Shown here one piece after another: positions 16,729 to 25,740 of a DNA stretch of 64,000 nt. The stretch covers positions 868,001 to 932,000 of the forward strand of contig NZ_CP132976.1 of NCBI RefSeq assembly GCF_030864005.1, read 5' to 3'. Numbering within the stretch: position 1 is the stretch's first letter; each line of letters opens with the position of its first letter. This DNA is from Achromobacter seleniivolatilans (GTDB lineage Bacteria; Pseudomonadota; Gammaproteobacteria; Burkholderiales; Burkholderiaceae_B). A program made the position numbers and the translations under genes. The notes beneath the pieces are model-generated. The model worked only from the letters and a program-made list of their open reading frames with translations, was not told the origin of the DNA and did not search any database.

Positions 16729-17697
16729 TCAATTCGCCGTGATGCCAGCGCGCTTAATGATCGGCGTCCAGCGCGCATCTTCGGCCGCGAGATAACGCGT
16801 GAATTCCTCGGGCGAGCTGCCGCGCGCCTCGGCGCCCAGCTCGTCAAAACGCTGAATGATCGTCGGCTGCGCCAGAATCTTGACCAGCGCTTCGCTCAAC
16901 CGCTTCTGCACATCAGGCGGCGTACCCTTCGGGGCAAGCAAACCGGTAAACGTGGCCGCTTCCATGCCCTGCACGCCAGCTTCTGCAAACGTCGGCACGT
17001 CCGGCATCGACGGCACGCGTTTGGCCGTCGTCACAGCCAGCGCGCGCAACCGACCATCCTTCACGTAAGGCAGCGCCACTGAAATCTGATCAAAGTTAAA
17101 GTCCACCTGCCCGCCCAACAAATCGGTCGTTGCGGGCGCATTGCCCTTGTATTGCGCGGTTGTCCAACGCGCGCCCGTCAAGGACTGCAACAGCTCGCTC
17201 ACCAGATGATTCGTCGTGCCCGCGCCCGGCGACGCCATGTTCAGCTTGCCCGGCTCTTTCTTGGCCAGCGTCAGCAACTCATCCAGCGTCTTCGCGGGCA
17301 AACCTGGCTTCACCTGCAATACCAACGGCGTGTAAGACACCGAACTGATCGGCGCAAAGTCCCGATCCCACTTGTAGGCTTCCCGCTTGAAAATCAACGG
17401 CGAGAACAGCAACGGCCCATTGGCCGCCATGAACAAGGTGTAGCCATCCGGCTCGGACCGCGCCACCTGCTCGCCAGCAATCATCCCGCCCGCGCCCGGC
17501 TTGTTCTCCACAATGAACGGCTGCCCAAACGCCGCCTGCAACCCCGGCGCAATCAACCGCGCCGCCACATCCACATTGCCGCCAGGCGGATAGGGCACCA
17601 CGATCTTTACGGGTTTCTCGGGCCAGGCGGCGTGCGCCATGGAAGTCAGGACGGTCAGCGCCACCGTGGCGCAGGCGCGAAGCGCATTGCGAGTCAT
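16729..17697 (-). CDS. Bug-family (TctC-like) tripartite tricarboxylate solute receptor
   Basis: The protein has 322 residues. A signal peptide ends at MAHA, followed by the Bug hallmark WPEKPVKIVVPYPPGGNVD, then GAGGMIAGEQVARSEPDGYT and GSSPEEFTRYLAAEDARW. These periplasmic receptors bind carboxylates and are greatly expanded in Bordetella and Achromobacter. No TctA/TctB membrane partners are adjacent, which is usual for the family. First gene of the minus-strand operon, so it probably captures the substrate of the downstream enzymes. Confidence 0.92.
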   Translation of the reverse strand: MTRNALRACATVALTVLTSMAHAAWPEKPVKIVVPYPPGGNVDVAARLIAPGLQAAFGQPFIVENKPGAGGMIAGEQVARSEPDGYTLFMAANGPLLFSPLIFKREAYKWDRDFAPISSVSYTPLVLQVKPGLPAKTLDELLTLAKKEPGKLNMASPGAGTTNHLVSELLQSLTGARWTTAQYKGNAPATTDLLGGQVDFNFDQISVALPYVKDGRLRALAVTTAKRVPSMPDVPTFAEAGVQGMEAATFTGLLAPKGTPPDVQKRLSEALVKILAQPTIIQRFDELGAEARGSSPEEFTRYLAAEDARWTPIIKRAGITAN

Positions 17698-17899
17698 GTT
17701 TTGTCTCCTGGTCGTGTCATCACGTTTTGTCTGTTTGACGACACTCTAGGAATTCTCACGCTGCTGAACAACGCGAATTTGCAGAAAAGTTCCGATATGT
17801 GGACGCTTTTGAAACGTCGTCCTGAGCGTGGTCTTGGACCAAAGCCAATTTCTTCGCAGAATTAGGCTAGGCGCTTATTGCGCGCGCGGTTAATCCCAT

Positions 17900-17911
17900 T
17901 GTTGAATGTTC
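17900..17911. promoter_or_regulatory. candidate operator palindrome before the flavin reductase gene
   Basis: TTGAATGTTCAA is a perfect inverted repeat (five-base arms, two-base spacer) in the 243-base divergent region between the solute-receptor operon and the flavin reductase/IclR pair, 29 bases before the flavin reductase ATG. IclR regulators bind short inverted repeats; assigning this site to the IclR protein at 18570 is inference. Confidence 0.35.
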
Positions 17912-17940
17912 AATATCCGGACTACGGAGCCAGACCCACC

Positions 17941-18573
17941 ATGCACTTCCCCGCAAGCGACCTGAACCCCGAACAGACCTACCGCCTGATGAGCGGCATC
18001 GTCGTGCCCCGGCCCATCGCCTGGATCAGCAGCGTCAACGCCCACGGCGGCGTCAACCTGGCGCCATTCAGCTGCTACACCTTCGTCTCAAACAAACCGC
18101 CCATGGTCGGCATAAACATCGGCCGCAAGGCAGGCGAACGCAAAGACACCGCCCGCAACATCCTGGCCAACGGTCATTTCGTGGTGAACATCGGCGACGA
18201 AACCCTGCTCGATCCCCTGCATGAAAGCGCCCACGAACATCCGCCCGAAGTCAGCGAGGCCGACGTGCTGGGTTTAAGCGTGCTTCCCGGCGAAGTAATC
18301 GCAACCCCGCGCCTCGCCGCCGCACCCATCAGCCTGGAATGCCGCTTTCACAGCGTGACGCCATTCGGAGAAACCGGCGCGGAGTTCTTCGTAGGGGAAG
18401 TCGTGATGTTTCACATCCGCGAAGGCCTGCTGCAAGACGGCAAGATCGATACGGAATTGCTGCGGCCCATATGCCGCATCGCCGGCCCGAACTATGCATC
18501 GCTAGGCCCCATCGTCACCAAGCGCGGTATTCAGCAGACCCCAAAATCGGTTCTGAAACCGGAGGCCGCGTGA
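17941..18573 (+). CDS. flavin reductase-family (FMN-binding split barrel) protein
   Basis: The protein has 210 residues; the start is fixed by GGAG 12 bases upstream. The flavin reductase-like domain is visible: YRLMSGIVVPRPIAWISSV, NLAPFSCYTFVSNKPPMVGI, KDTARNIL and FVVNIGDE. Some members are NAD(P)H:FMN reductases feeding monooxygenases; others of this length in catabolic clusters are stand-alone flavoproteins. It overlaps the IclR gene by four bases (GTGA) and is divergent from the operon at 12922-17697. Confidence 0.9.
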   Translation: MHFPASDLNPEQTYRLMSGIVVPRPIAWISSVNAHGGVNLAPFSCYTFVSNKPPMVGINIGRKAGERKDTARNILANGHFVVNIGDETLLDPLHESAHEHPPEVSEADVLGLSVLPGEVIATPRLAAAPISLECRFHSVTPFGETGAEFFVGEVVMFHIREGLLQDGKIDTELLRPICRIAGPNYASLGPIVTKRGIQQTPKSVLKPEAA

Positions 18574-19364
18574 GTGAAGCCGAAGATAAAACCGCATCCG
18601 GCGCGCAAACCGTAAGGCGAGCGCTGGCCCTGCTGCGGCTGATTGCCTGCGGACAGGAGAGGGGCGTGCGGCTGGTGGATTTGGAGCGAATGTCTGGATT
18701 GAACCGGCCTACTGTGCATCGATTATTGAAGACGCTGGTGCAAGAAGGCGCGGTCGAACAGGATCTGGATACGCGGCGGTATTTGATCGGGCAGGAGATT
18801 AGTTTGCTGGGACTCGCCCGGACTCGACGGTTTCCATTACTGACGATGGCAGAGCCTTATATGGCCGAGCTAGCGGAGCAAGTGGGGGACACGGTGTTTT
18901 TGAGTATTCGACATGGGCACGACTCGATTTGTATTGGCAGACGGACGGGAAGGCATCCGATACAGGTGCTGTCGATTGAGGTGGGGGTTAGGAGGCCGCT
19001 TGGAGTTGGCGTGTCGGGCGTGGCGTTGTTGGCGAGTTTGGGAGTGGAGGAAAGTGAGGAGCTGGTGCGGGGGAATGCGGCCAGGTTGGAGGTGATGGGG
19101 GAGCGGGTGGAGGAGGTTATTGCGCGGGTTCAGGTGGCGCGGAGGGAGGGGATTGCGCATGCGCCGATGGGGTTGATGCCGGGGACTAGTGCGGTGGCGG
19201 TGCCGGTGTTGAGTGTGGGAGGGGAGGCGCTTGGGGCGATTACGGTGACGGCGATGGCGGAGAGGTTGGGGGTGGGGAGGTTTGAGATGGTGGTGGAGAG
19301 GATGAAAGGGGCGGCGGGGGGGATTGCGGGGAGGTGGGGAAGGGTTGTGGGGGGTAGAGGGTAA
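18570..19364 (+). CDS. IclR-family transcriptional regulator, GTG start
   Basis: The protein has 264 residues. The GTG at 18570 overlaps the flavin reductase stop. N-terminal winged helix (TVRRALALLRLIACG, LVDLERMSGLNRPTVHRLL) and C-terminal GAF-like effector domain (AEQVGDTVFLSIRHGHDSICI, GISAxPVL-type end: GTSAVAVPVLSVGGEALGAI). It probably controls the divergent catabolic operon. Oddity: from about 18770 the coding strand becomes extremely G-rich and C-poor, with runs of GGG, AGG, GTG and GAG codons, unlike the C-rich start of the same transcript; the protein sequence stays IclR-like throughout. Confidence 0.9.
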   Translation: MSEAEDKTASGAQTVRRALALLRLIACGQERGVRLVDLERMSGLNRPTVHRLLKTLVQEGAVEQDLDTRRYLIGQEISLLGLARTRRFPLLTMAEPYMAELAEQVGDTVFLSIRHGHDSICIGRRTGRHPIQVLSIEVGVRRPLGVGVSGVALLASLGVEESEELVRGNAARLEVMGERVEEVIARVQVARREGIAHAPMGLMPGTSAVAVPVLSVGGEALGAITVTAMAERLGVGRFEMVVERMKGAAGGIAGRWGRVVGGRG

Positions 19365-19452
19365 GTTGGGGGGCAGGTGGGAGTGTTAGATGGTTTGTGA
19401 TTTAGGCCCATGTCGAACGCAGTTGAGGTCGCTTCGGCAAAGAGTAGGACTT

Positions 19453-19477
19453 ATTTACGGTGGTAAATGGGTGTTTT
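19453..19477 (+). terminator. possible weak terminator after the IclR gene
   Basis: ATTTAC/GTAAAT stem with a GGTG loop, followed after a few bases by TTTTT. The stem is AT-rich and separated from the T-run, so this is only a weak candidate. Confidence 0.25.
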
Positions 19478-19505
19478 TGTAGGGCGATAGGTGTGTGTGG
19501 GACCT

Positions 19506-19661
19506 ATGATTACCAGCTCTATACAGCACCTAGGTGTCTCACCAGGGGGACGGCATGTTGAAGGCTTCCTTCAGATTCGACTGGATGCGGCCAAGGATGC
19601 TAATGCATTGCGAGTGATCGCCCTAGAGTTAAGGGCGACTGTGGAGTTGAGACATGATTAA
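19506..19661 (+). CDS. small ORF, 51 residues, unknown
   Basis: An ATG-started frame in the otherwise gene-poor 19.4-20.5 kb stretch. The protein begins MITSSIQHLGVSPGG and is soluble with a charged C-terminal half (IALELRATVELRHD). It ends inside the start of the next small ORF (8-base overlap), suggesting translational coupling. The ribosome-binding site is weak (gggacc). No family was recognised; it may be a real small protein or gene remnant. Confidence 0.4.
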   Translation: MITSSIQHLGVSPGGRHVEGFLQIRLDAAKDANALRVIALELRATVELRHD

Positions 19662-19824
19662 ACGTGATGATTTTTTAGCTTCGGAAATCCGAGAGTTGGA
19701 GCGGATGCTTGAGGCTATTCCCGCATCGTCGGTCATACAGCGGATTTCGATTCAGAATCGACTTAAAACCGTGCGTGAAGCGCTTGAGCGAGAAATCGCA
19801 TCCGCAAAGGCTTCCACTGGATAG
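19654..19824 (+). CDS. small helical protein, 56 residues (possibly a truncated N-terminal domain)
   Basis: The start has GGAG upstream. The sequence MIKRDDFLASEIRELERMLE followed by SVIQRISIQNRLKTVREALE is strongly amphipathic, like a helical hairpin or coiled coil. From memory it resembles the first 55 residues of a longer family of island-borne hypothetical proteins, which then continue with a beta-rich domain. Directly after the TAG, in the same frame, an ATG opens a 17-codon stretch (MTLRGRLTIDGRAIGAE) before another stop, compatible with a decayed continuation. That relation is inference. Confidence 0.45.
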   Translation: MIKRDDFLASEIRELERMLEAIPASSVIQRISIQNRLKTVREALEREIASAKASTG

Positions 19825-20518
19825 ATGACGCTTCGTGGTCGCCTAACCATTGACGGCCGAGCTATCGGCGCCGAATGACACGTGCGGTGGTTGCCTACGG
19901 CCTCGTAGATCGTTGCTGGGTGTGCGGGCAGAGCACACCATCTGCTAGGTGTTGCTTGCCTGAGTTATTGCTGACCTATCCCCGAGCTTATTCCCAAATA
20001 TTCTTATGAACACTGCTTTGTGCGGATCAGCGTTCAACTCTTTATTGGCTAGGAAGCGATCCGAAACTTGGCGGTGCTGAAGCGAAATGGAAACACAGTG
20101 CGAACCTTTCCAGCCCTTCGAAGCGCGAATTCGGCTGCGCCCGACGGCGGATTGCGCTGACTGCAGAAGCAGGAATAGACCATTTTTCGTCGATCTTCCG
20201 TTTCAAACCGGAAGCTAACGTTCACGATAGTCCGCTTCCGGCCAGTAGCAGACCTTGAAACCCTGCCCGCAAATGATTGCTTGAGACTGATTTCGGACTG
20301 CCCATCAGGCAGCCCGGCAACTTGTCGCAGAGCAGTCGTCGGGTGTAGTCACACAGCCGCGTGAGTATTTAGGGGACCAATGGGTGTGCATTGCCTTCCG
20401 CGTATCGCCACGAGCACGCTGGCCTTCATAAGTTGCAAATGAGTATTTTGTTACAGTATTTGGTGATGAAGCACCGACGCAGTGAGCGACGAGGACACCA
20501 GTTTCGGAGGGGAGAAAT
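19825..20518. other. gene-poor stretch upstream of the STAND gene
   Basis: About 690 bases without a supported gene. It contains a degenerate element around 20195-20260 (CTTCCG...CCGGAAGC and GTCCGCTTCCGGCC) that resembles sequences at about 26510 and 27950, and the promoter region of the large gene. TTGCAA at 20433 could be a -35 box but no good -10 box is spaced correctly. GGAGGGGAG just before 20519 is a strong ribosome-binding site. Confidence 0.5.
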
Positions 20519-23500
20519 ATGAGTGAGCAGGAAATGTCTATGGCTGACAGCCACTCCGGGATGAGCACGTTGGCCAGCGGGCCTGCGGGCACTCATTTCG
20601 AGGGCCAAGTCGGTGCGTCATACTTGCTCGCCATGCTTGCCGGGGCACCCGCCCGAGGGCTCCCCGGCGCCTCGATAGACCGAGTCGGGCTACAGCAAGC
20701 CAATGCGGGGCATCCGCTCGACGACGTGATTATCCACGCGCACGAAAACGTATCCGGAAAGCCGGCGGTGCTGGAAGTTCAGGTCAAGAGATCCATCACC
20801 TTTGCTGCCGCCGACCCCGTCTTTCGCAAAGTCGTTGGCCAAGTTGTCAAGGCGTCGCAACGGCCTGACTTCTTGACGCAGCGGTACGAATTGGCGATTG
20901 CGACGACGAAGGGATCGCGCAAGATCGATGGGGCATATCAGGATGTCCTCACGCTCGCGCGGCAGATTGGCGACGCGGCTACATTCTTCGTCCAAATCGA
21001 TCTGGCGGGCGTGGCAAACGACGACATGCGCGCCTTCGTCAAGACGTTCAAAAGCCACCTACGAGACGAAGGCTCGCCTGACGACAACGAGACCGTCTGG
21101 CTGTTGCTGTGTCGGCTGCAGATTCTGACCTTCGACTTTACGGCCTCAGGCTCTGCATCACACGACCTGGCGTTAGAACGCGCTATACGTGTGCTACACA
21201 CGGACGATGGATCGCGCGCTGGGGCCTTCTGGGTCAACCTCATTGAACTAGCAATCGACGTGGCGAAAAGTGGAGGCGACAGAACTCGCGAGACGGCATT
21301 GCAAGCTCTCGCGCAGCTGGGCTATCGGTTCCTAGGTGAACGTCGGCACGCTATGGCCCGAGCAGCGCTAGCCGAGTCGTCCCGCTTGGCACTTGCCGAC
21401 ATTCGCAATTGCGTGGGCAACGTCGTACTTGCACGACAAGCGCGTGTGGCCGCAACGCGCGAAGCGTTGGACCGCGGACGCTTTGTGGAGATCCGTGGTG
21501 ACGCAGGCGTCGGCAAATCGGGGATCTTGCGGCAGATGGCCGAGGCCATGCAAGCCGAAAGTCAGGTCATCGTTCTCAGCCCCGGACGATGTGTTCCCCG
21601 CGGGTGGGCAGCGTTGCGTGCGCAACTCGGTTTCGACGGAACGCTTCGCGAATTGCTTGTCGAACTGGCTAACGATGGTGGCGCCACGATCTTTATCGAC
21701 AACCTCGACTCTTTCAGCACAGAGGAGAGGCCCACGGTAGTCGATGTCGTCAGGGAGGCCTCTGTCGTCCCGGGAATCGCAGTGGTCGTGACGGCCCGGC
21801 GCGAATTTGGGATTGATGAGCCCAACTGGCTCCCGAGCGACGCACTGGCACGCTTGGCGCAACCCGACGCGATCACAATAGATGAGCTGAGCAAGGTGGA
21901 AATTGAGCAGCTGAAGGTGACAGATCCTTCGCTTGGACCCCTGCTAACGGATGGACATCCCGCACGCCAGGTCGCCAGAAACCTTTTTCGCCTCGCACGG
22001 CTGGCAAGTCAGCCAGCATCTGACCCCATACCGCGCACTGAAGTCGATATGGCCGAGCAGTGGTGGACCACTGCGGACGGCACACGCGATGCCGGGTGGC
22101 GAGATCGAATTCGGCTACTGCAAGGCGCGGCAGCGCAGACCATGTCTGGCGCTGACTCCCTCGACGTTACAGGCCAAGCTGCAGCGCCGATCGATGCACT
22201 GGTGTCCAGCGGGACTCTGCGGGATTTGGGTATCGACCAGGTCGCGTTTCGTCATGACGTACTGCGTGAGTGGGCGATTGCTAGCGCCTTGCATGCCGGG
22301 CCCGAACTCGTCAGCAGGCTGCGGCTAGATCGGCCAGCAATGGCGATGTTTGCACGTGGCGTTGAGCTGGCAGCGCGTATGACAATCGAGCGGGCGTCTG
22401 ATGGCGTGAGGTGGCACGCGCTCGTTGATCGGCTGAGCCAAGCGGGAGTTCATCGTTCTTGGCGCCGCGCCGCGTTGCTCGCCCTAGCTCGATCGGAAGC
22501 TGCGGAAACACTTCTCCAACGCGCATCGCCCGAGCTACTCGCCAATGGCTCCGAACTGCTGCGCGAACTCATCCGAACGGTCATGGCAGTCGACGTGCTT
22601 CCGGCCGCGCAGGTCTTTGCGGCTGCGGGAGTCGACCCTGCGCTCATACCCGCATCGATCAACGTCCCGCGTGGCCCGGCATGGAAGACATTGATTGTTT
22701 GGCTCTTAGGTGTCGGAGATAGCGTTCCTAAAGATGCCATCCCAGAGATTGTTCAGCTATACACGAATTTCTCGGTTGGTACACTTGGCGCCTCCAGTAT
22801 CACGCCGTTTACAACACGACAGATCTACCGTTGGCTGAGGTTGGTGGAGCCAATAGATTCAATGACGATACGAAGCGAGGGCCTGAGATCGGACCTCCGC
22901 GAAGCGTTCGTCATGTTCGCGCACACAACGCCAGAGCTAGCCGCTGAATACCTGACGGCAGTGGGAAAGAGCGAGTACAACGAAGACATCGTGCGCAGCA
23001 TCTTGAAGATGCGCGGCGCGCTGGCGCAAGCAGCCCCGGCAGAGCTGGCTAACCTGACTGCGGAGGCGTTGATCGCAAGGCCCCGTCGACGCGAGCGCCA
23101 CTTCGGCCGGGAGCGCGAGGATGCGTTTACATATATCGATCATGAGTTCTTCCCGGCCTCGCCGGCACAAGGCCCATTCCTCGATCTATTGACCAATTCG
23201 CCCAAGAACGGGTTGGCCTTGGTTCATCGCTTGGTCGCACACGCGGTCGCACACAAAAGTCGAGGTGCTGACCCAGGGACGAATGGGTTCGACTTGGCCT
23301 TTCCTGAAGGGACGCGCACCTTCCCGTGGACGCAGACCTACTTCTGGTCACGCAACAGCAACTGCAACGCTGTCACGTCTTCGCTGATGGCCCTCGAAGC
23401 ATGGGCGCACCGCCGCATTGATGCGGGCGAAGCCTTCGAAGATGTGCTGACAGACGTGCTCGGGCCACAATACTCGTGCGCTGCATACTTGCTGGTGGCA

Positions 23501-25669
23501 GTTGATCTCATCATCTCGTATTGGCCCAAATCACTTGATGTGGCGGCAGATTTTCTCGGCTGCCCCGAACTGCTGTGTATCGATTACACGCGTCAGGTTC
23601 ACGATCGCATCGAAATGCCGGACTTCTTCGGGTTTGACTCCTTGCATAGCGAACCGCGCGGCAGCGTGACCGCTGCTGACCTGAAGCGTCGGCCATCCCG
23701 GCGGATAACGCTCGACGGACTGATTGGCAACTTCACGTTCCTGGCATCCCCAGATCAGCTCGCGGCATTGAGGACGCTGCTGACGACCGTAGCAACACGC
23801 CTGGGCGAACCCGCCGCAAGCGCGAATCTGGGCAACCCGGAATTCATGGCTCGGTTCGCATTAAACCTATTGGATGCCGCAAATTGGCAAGAAGTCGAAG
23901 TGACGCTCAGGGACGGATCATCCGCAACTGCGCGCGAATATCGATCGCCAATGGCTGAGCAGACCCATCTACAGGCTTTGCGAGACGCCACGACTGAGCG
24001 AGAGTCAGACTCCGCCACGCGGTCTGCGCTGACCCTTGCGCTCGACGATCCCGCTCGGTTGCTACCAGAAGGCCGGTCGGCAGCGGCGGCTTGGGCGCGG
24101 CGTTCTGCAACGACGACGGAAGAAGTCGAATCCGACGACGATGGCGGAGAGCGGCGAATGCAAGAGGAAGCAATTGTGACGGCCGCGATGATCGTCATGC
24201 GGGACGGCGATGATGACTTGCGCGCTGAGTACGGGGAATGGGCGCGGTCTCAATTGGAAAAGACGCTTGCAGCCCTCGACGAAGGTTTGGCACGCCAGAC
24301 GCGAGGAGGCCTACGCTTCAATCCGACCGCGATCGCCTATGCCGGGTTGATTCACGCCTTGCGACATCGGTCAACGCCGGAAGACGTGCGGTCGCTTCTT
24401 GAGGTAGCGGCGACAGGAAACCACGCTGCCGCGCACGGATTAGGGACGTTCGCGGCAGTCCTAGCGGACGTCGATAGTCGCTTACCGAGAGCTGTGCTCC
24501 GATGTGCATTCAACGCCAGCGTCGTGGAGAGCCGAGCTTGGGATGCGTCGCAGGAAGAGGTCAAGGCTCGAAAAGCGCGCAGTCATGGACGGGCACGGGC
24601 GGCCGTTGCCGCTGAGATGGCATGGCTTGGAGGTGAAGGCCCGGAGCCAACGTGGCCGACATTTCCGGTAGAGCAAGCTCGGTCGAGAATGCAACTACGT
24701 TTACCTGGAGCCAGAATTGCGACACCAGAACCAGCAGAACCACCAGAAGCGTCGGCGCCTTCGCCAACAGAGCATGTAAATCATCAGGCTGCGGCTCTTT
24801 GGTTGCGCCAAGTGCGCACTCTTTCCATAGATGACACGCTTCCTTGGCTCAATGAGCTGGTGAGGGCCTACATGGCTTGGACTGCCCTTGCGAATGGAGC
24901 GAACCTAGACGACGGAGACGAAACGGACCACCCGCCATCTGAGTGGAACGATACCTTCTTTGCGGCGGTTGCACGATGCGTTATCGGTTTGTCAACGCCT
25001 GATGCCACTGAGCTGGTCGTGCGGCACATCGTTGCGCTTCCAGACCGGAATTTCTATGACGTGCTCGTCGATTTTTTGCGCAGCATCGACGTGGTGTATT
25101 TCGAGGGCGACAGTATTCCGACGCAGGTAGCCGTAGACATTCGGAGCACATTCGCCGACCGAATGCTGACCACGCGAGGATGGGAACGTCTCAGCCGAAC
25201 CAGGGACTTTTCTATCGAAATGCACATTGGCCCGGCAATCGCCGTCTTGTTCTTTAACGACTACATGTACGGGCAGGGATCGAAATGCTACCTGCTTGAG
25301 AAGGGCGTGGAGCGAGTGGGCCCGTTTCTCCCTATTCTTGGGAAACTGGTCAGAAAAGGACCGTCACCCTTCGCCGCCATGGTATTACTCAACCTGCTTG
25401 AAGTTACGCCACTAGCCGAGCAACTCGATGTGCTGGTTGAGGCTGGAAGTGTATGGCTTGAGGCATATCCTGATTTCCGACAGCTGTGGATTGATCACGG
25501 TGTGGGCCGCCGTTGGTGCTTGCTCATGGAGGCCATCCAGGCACGCAGCCCGACCAGCTTCAGCAGTAGCGCGCCGCTGCGGCCTGCCATCGACAACCTC
25601 GTCGCATCGCTTATTGCGCTTGGAGTGCCTGAGGCCACACGGTTGGAGGAGGAGCTTAGCAAGCTTTGA
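20519..25669 (+). CDS. giant STAND-type NTPase with N-terminal Mrr/Cap4-like nuclease domain (putative antiviral, Avs-like)
   Basis: The protein has 1716 residues. N-terminal domain (about 20-130): D68/D69 then LEVQVKR (E86, Q88, K90) fits the D...QxK variant of PD-(D/E)xK nucleases seen in Mrr-type enzymes. P-loop ATPase (about 310-560): Walker A GDAGVGKS (327-334), Walker B ATIFIDNLD (D394), then VVVTARR, a STAND/NACHT-like sensor segment. Residues about 600-1716 are long, helical and unassigned, the place where Avs proteins carry their TPR-like target sensor. Inference: a sensor ATPase that unleashes DNA cleavage on phage recognition. A strong ribosome-binding site precedes it, and a HEPN gene follows after 71 bases. 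Other STAND regulators are an alternative. Confidence 0.72.
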   Translation: MSEQEMSMADSHSGMSTLASGPAGTHFEGQVGASYLLAMLAGAPARGLPGASIDRVGLQQANAGHPLDDVIIHAHENVSGKPAVLEVQVKRSITFAAADPVFRKVVGQVVKASQRPDFLTQRYELAIATTKGSRKIDGAYQDVLTLARQIGDAATFFVQIDLAGVANDDMRAFVKTFKSHLRDEGSPDDNETVWLLLCRLQILTFDFTASGSASHDLALERAIRVLHTDDGSRAGAFWVNLIELAIDVAKSGGDRTRETALQALAQLGYRFLGERRHAMARAALAESSRLALADIRNCVGNVVLARQARVAATREALDRGRFVEIRGDAGVGKSGILRQMAEAMQAESQVIVLSPGRCVPRGWAALRAQLGFDGTLRELLVELANDGGATIFIDNLDSFSTEERPTVVDVVREASVVPGIAVVVTARREFGIDEPNWLPSDALARLAQPDAITIDELSKVEIEQLKVTDPSLGPLLTDGHPARQVARNLFRLARLASQPASDPIPRTEVDMAEQWWTTADGTRDAGWRDRIRLLQGAAAQTMSGADSLDVTGQAAAPIDALVSSGTLRDLGIDQVAFRHDVLREWAIASALHAGPELVSRLRLDRPAMAMFARGVELAARMTIERASDGVRWHALVDRLSQAGVHRSWRRAALLALARSEAAETLLQRASPELLANGSELLRELIRTVMAVDVLPAAQVFAAAGVDPALIPASINVPRGPAWKTLIVWLLGVGDSVPKDAIPEIVQLYTNFSVGTLGASSITPFTTRQIYRWLRLVEPIDSMTIRSEGLRSDLREAFVMFAHTTPELAAEYLTAVGKSEYNEDIVRSILKMRGALAQAAPAELANLTAEALIARPRRRERHFGREREDAFTYIDHEFFPASPAQGPFLDLLTNSPKNGLALVHRLVAHAVAHKSRGADPGTNGFDLAFPEGTRTFPWTQTYFWSRNSNCNAVTSSLMALEAWAHRRIDAGEAFEDVLTDVLGPQYSCAAYLLVAVDLIISYWPKSLDVAADFLGCPELLCIDYTRQVHDRIEMPDFFGFDSLHSEPRGSVTAADLKRRPSRRITLDGLIGNFTFLASPDQLAALRTLLTTVATRLGEPAASANLGNPEFMARFALNLLDAANWQEVEVTLRDGSSATAREYRSPMAEQTHLQALRDATTERESDSATRSALTLALDDPARLLPEGRSAAAAWARRSATTTEEVESDDDGGERRMQEEAIVTAAMIVMRDGDDDLRAEYGEWARSQLEKTLAALDEGLARQTRGGLRFNPTAIAYAGLIHALRHRSTPEDVRSLLEVAATGNHAAAHGLGTFAAVLADVDSRLPRAVLRCAFNASVVESRAWDASQEEVKARKARSHGRARAAVAAEMAWLGGEGPEPTWPTFPVEQARSRMQLRLPGARIATPEPAEPPEASAPSPTEHVNHQAAALWLRQVRTLSIDDTLPWLNELVRAYMAWTALANGANLDDGDETDHPPSEWNDTFFAAVARCVIGLSTPDATELVVRHIVALPDRNFYDVLVDFLRSIDVVYFEGDSIPTQVAVDIRSTFADRMLTTRGWERLSRTRDFSIEMHIGPAIAVLFFNDYMYGQGSKCYLLEKGVERVGPFLPILGKLVRKGPSPFAAMVLLNLLEVTPLAEQLDVLVEAGSVWLEAYPDFRQLWIDHGVGRRWCLLMEAIQARSPTSFSSSAPLRPAIDNLVASLIALGVPEATRLEEELSKL

Positions 25670-25740
25670 AGCCAACACTACGCTGCGCGGCTTAGTTCAA
25701 GCGTCCGGCGTCAAAAATTTGTAATTCTGAGATCAATTTT

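Noticed and set aside
19365..20518. Possible att site or integrase remnant at the island's left edge
   Set aside because: No tRNA-like sequence, integrase motif or direct repeat matching the right edge was found by eye.
20305..20592. 95-codon reverse frame upstream of the STAND gene
   Set aside because: Overlaps the start of the STAND gene and has no ribosome-binding site.
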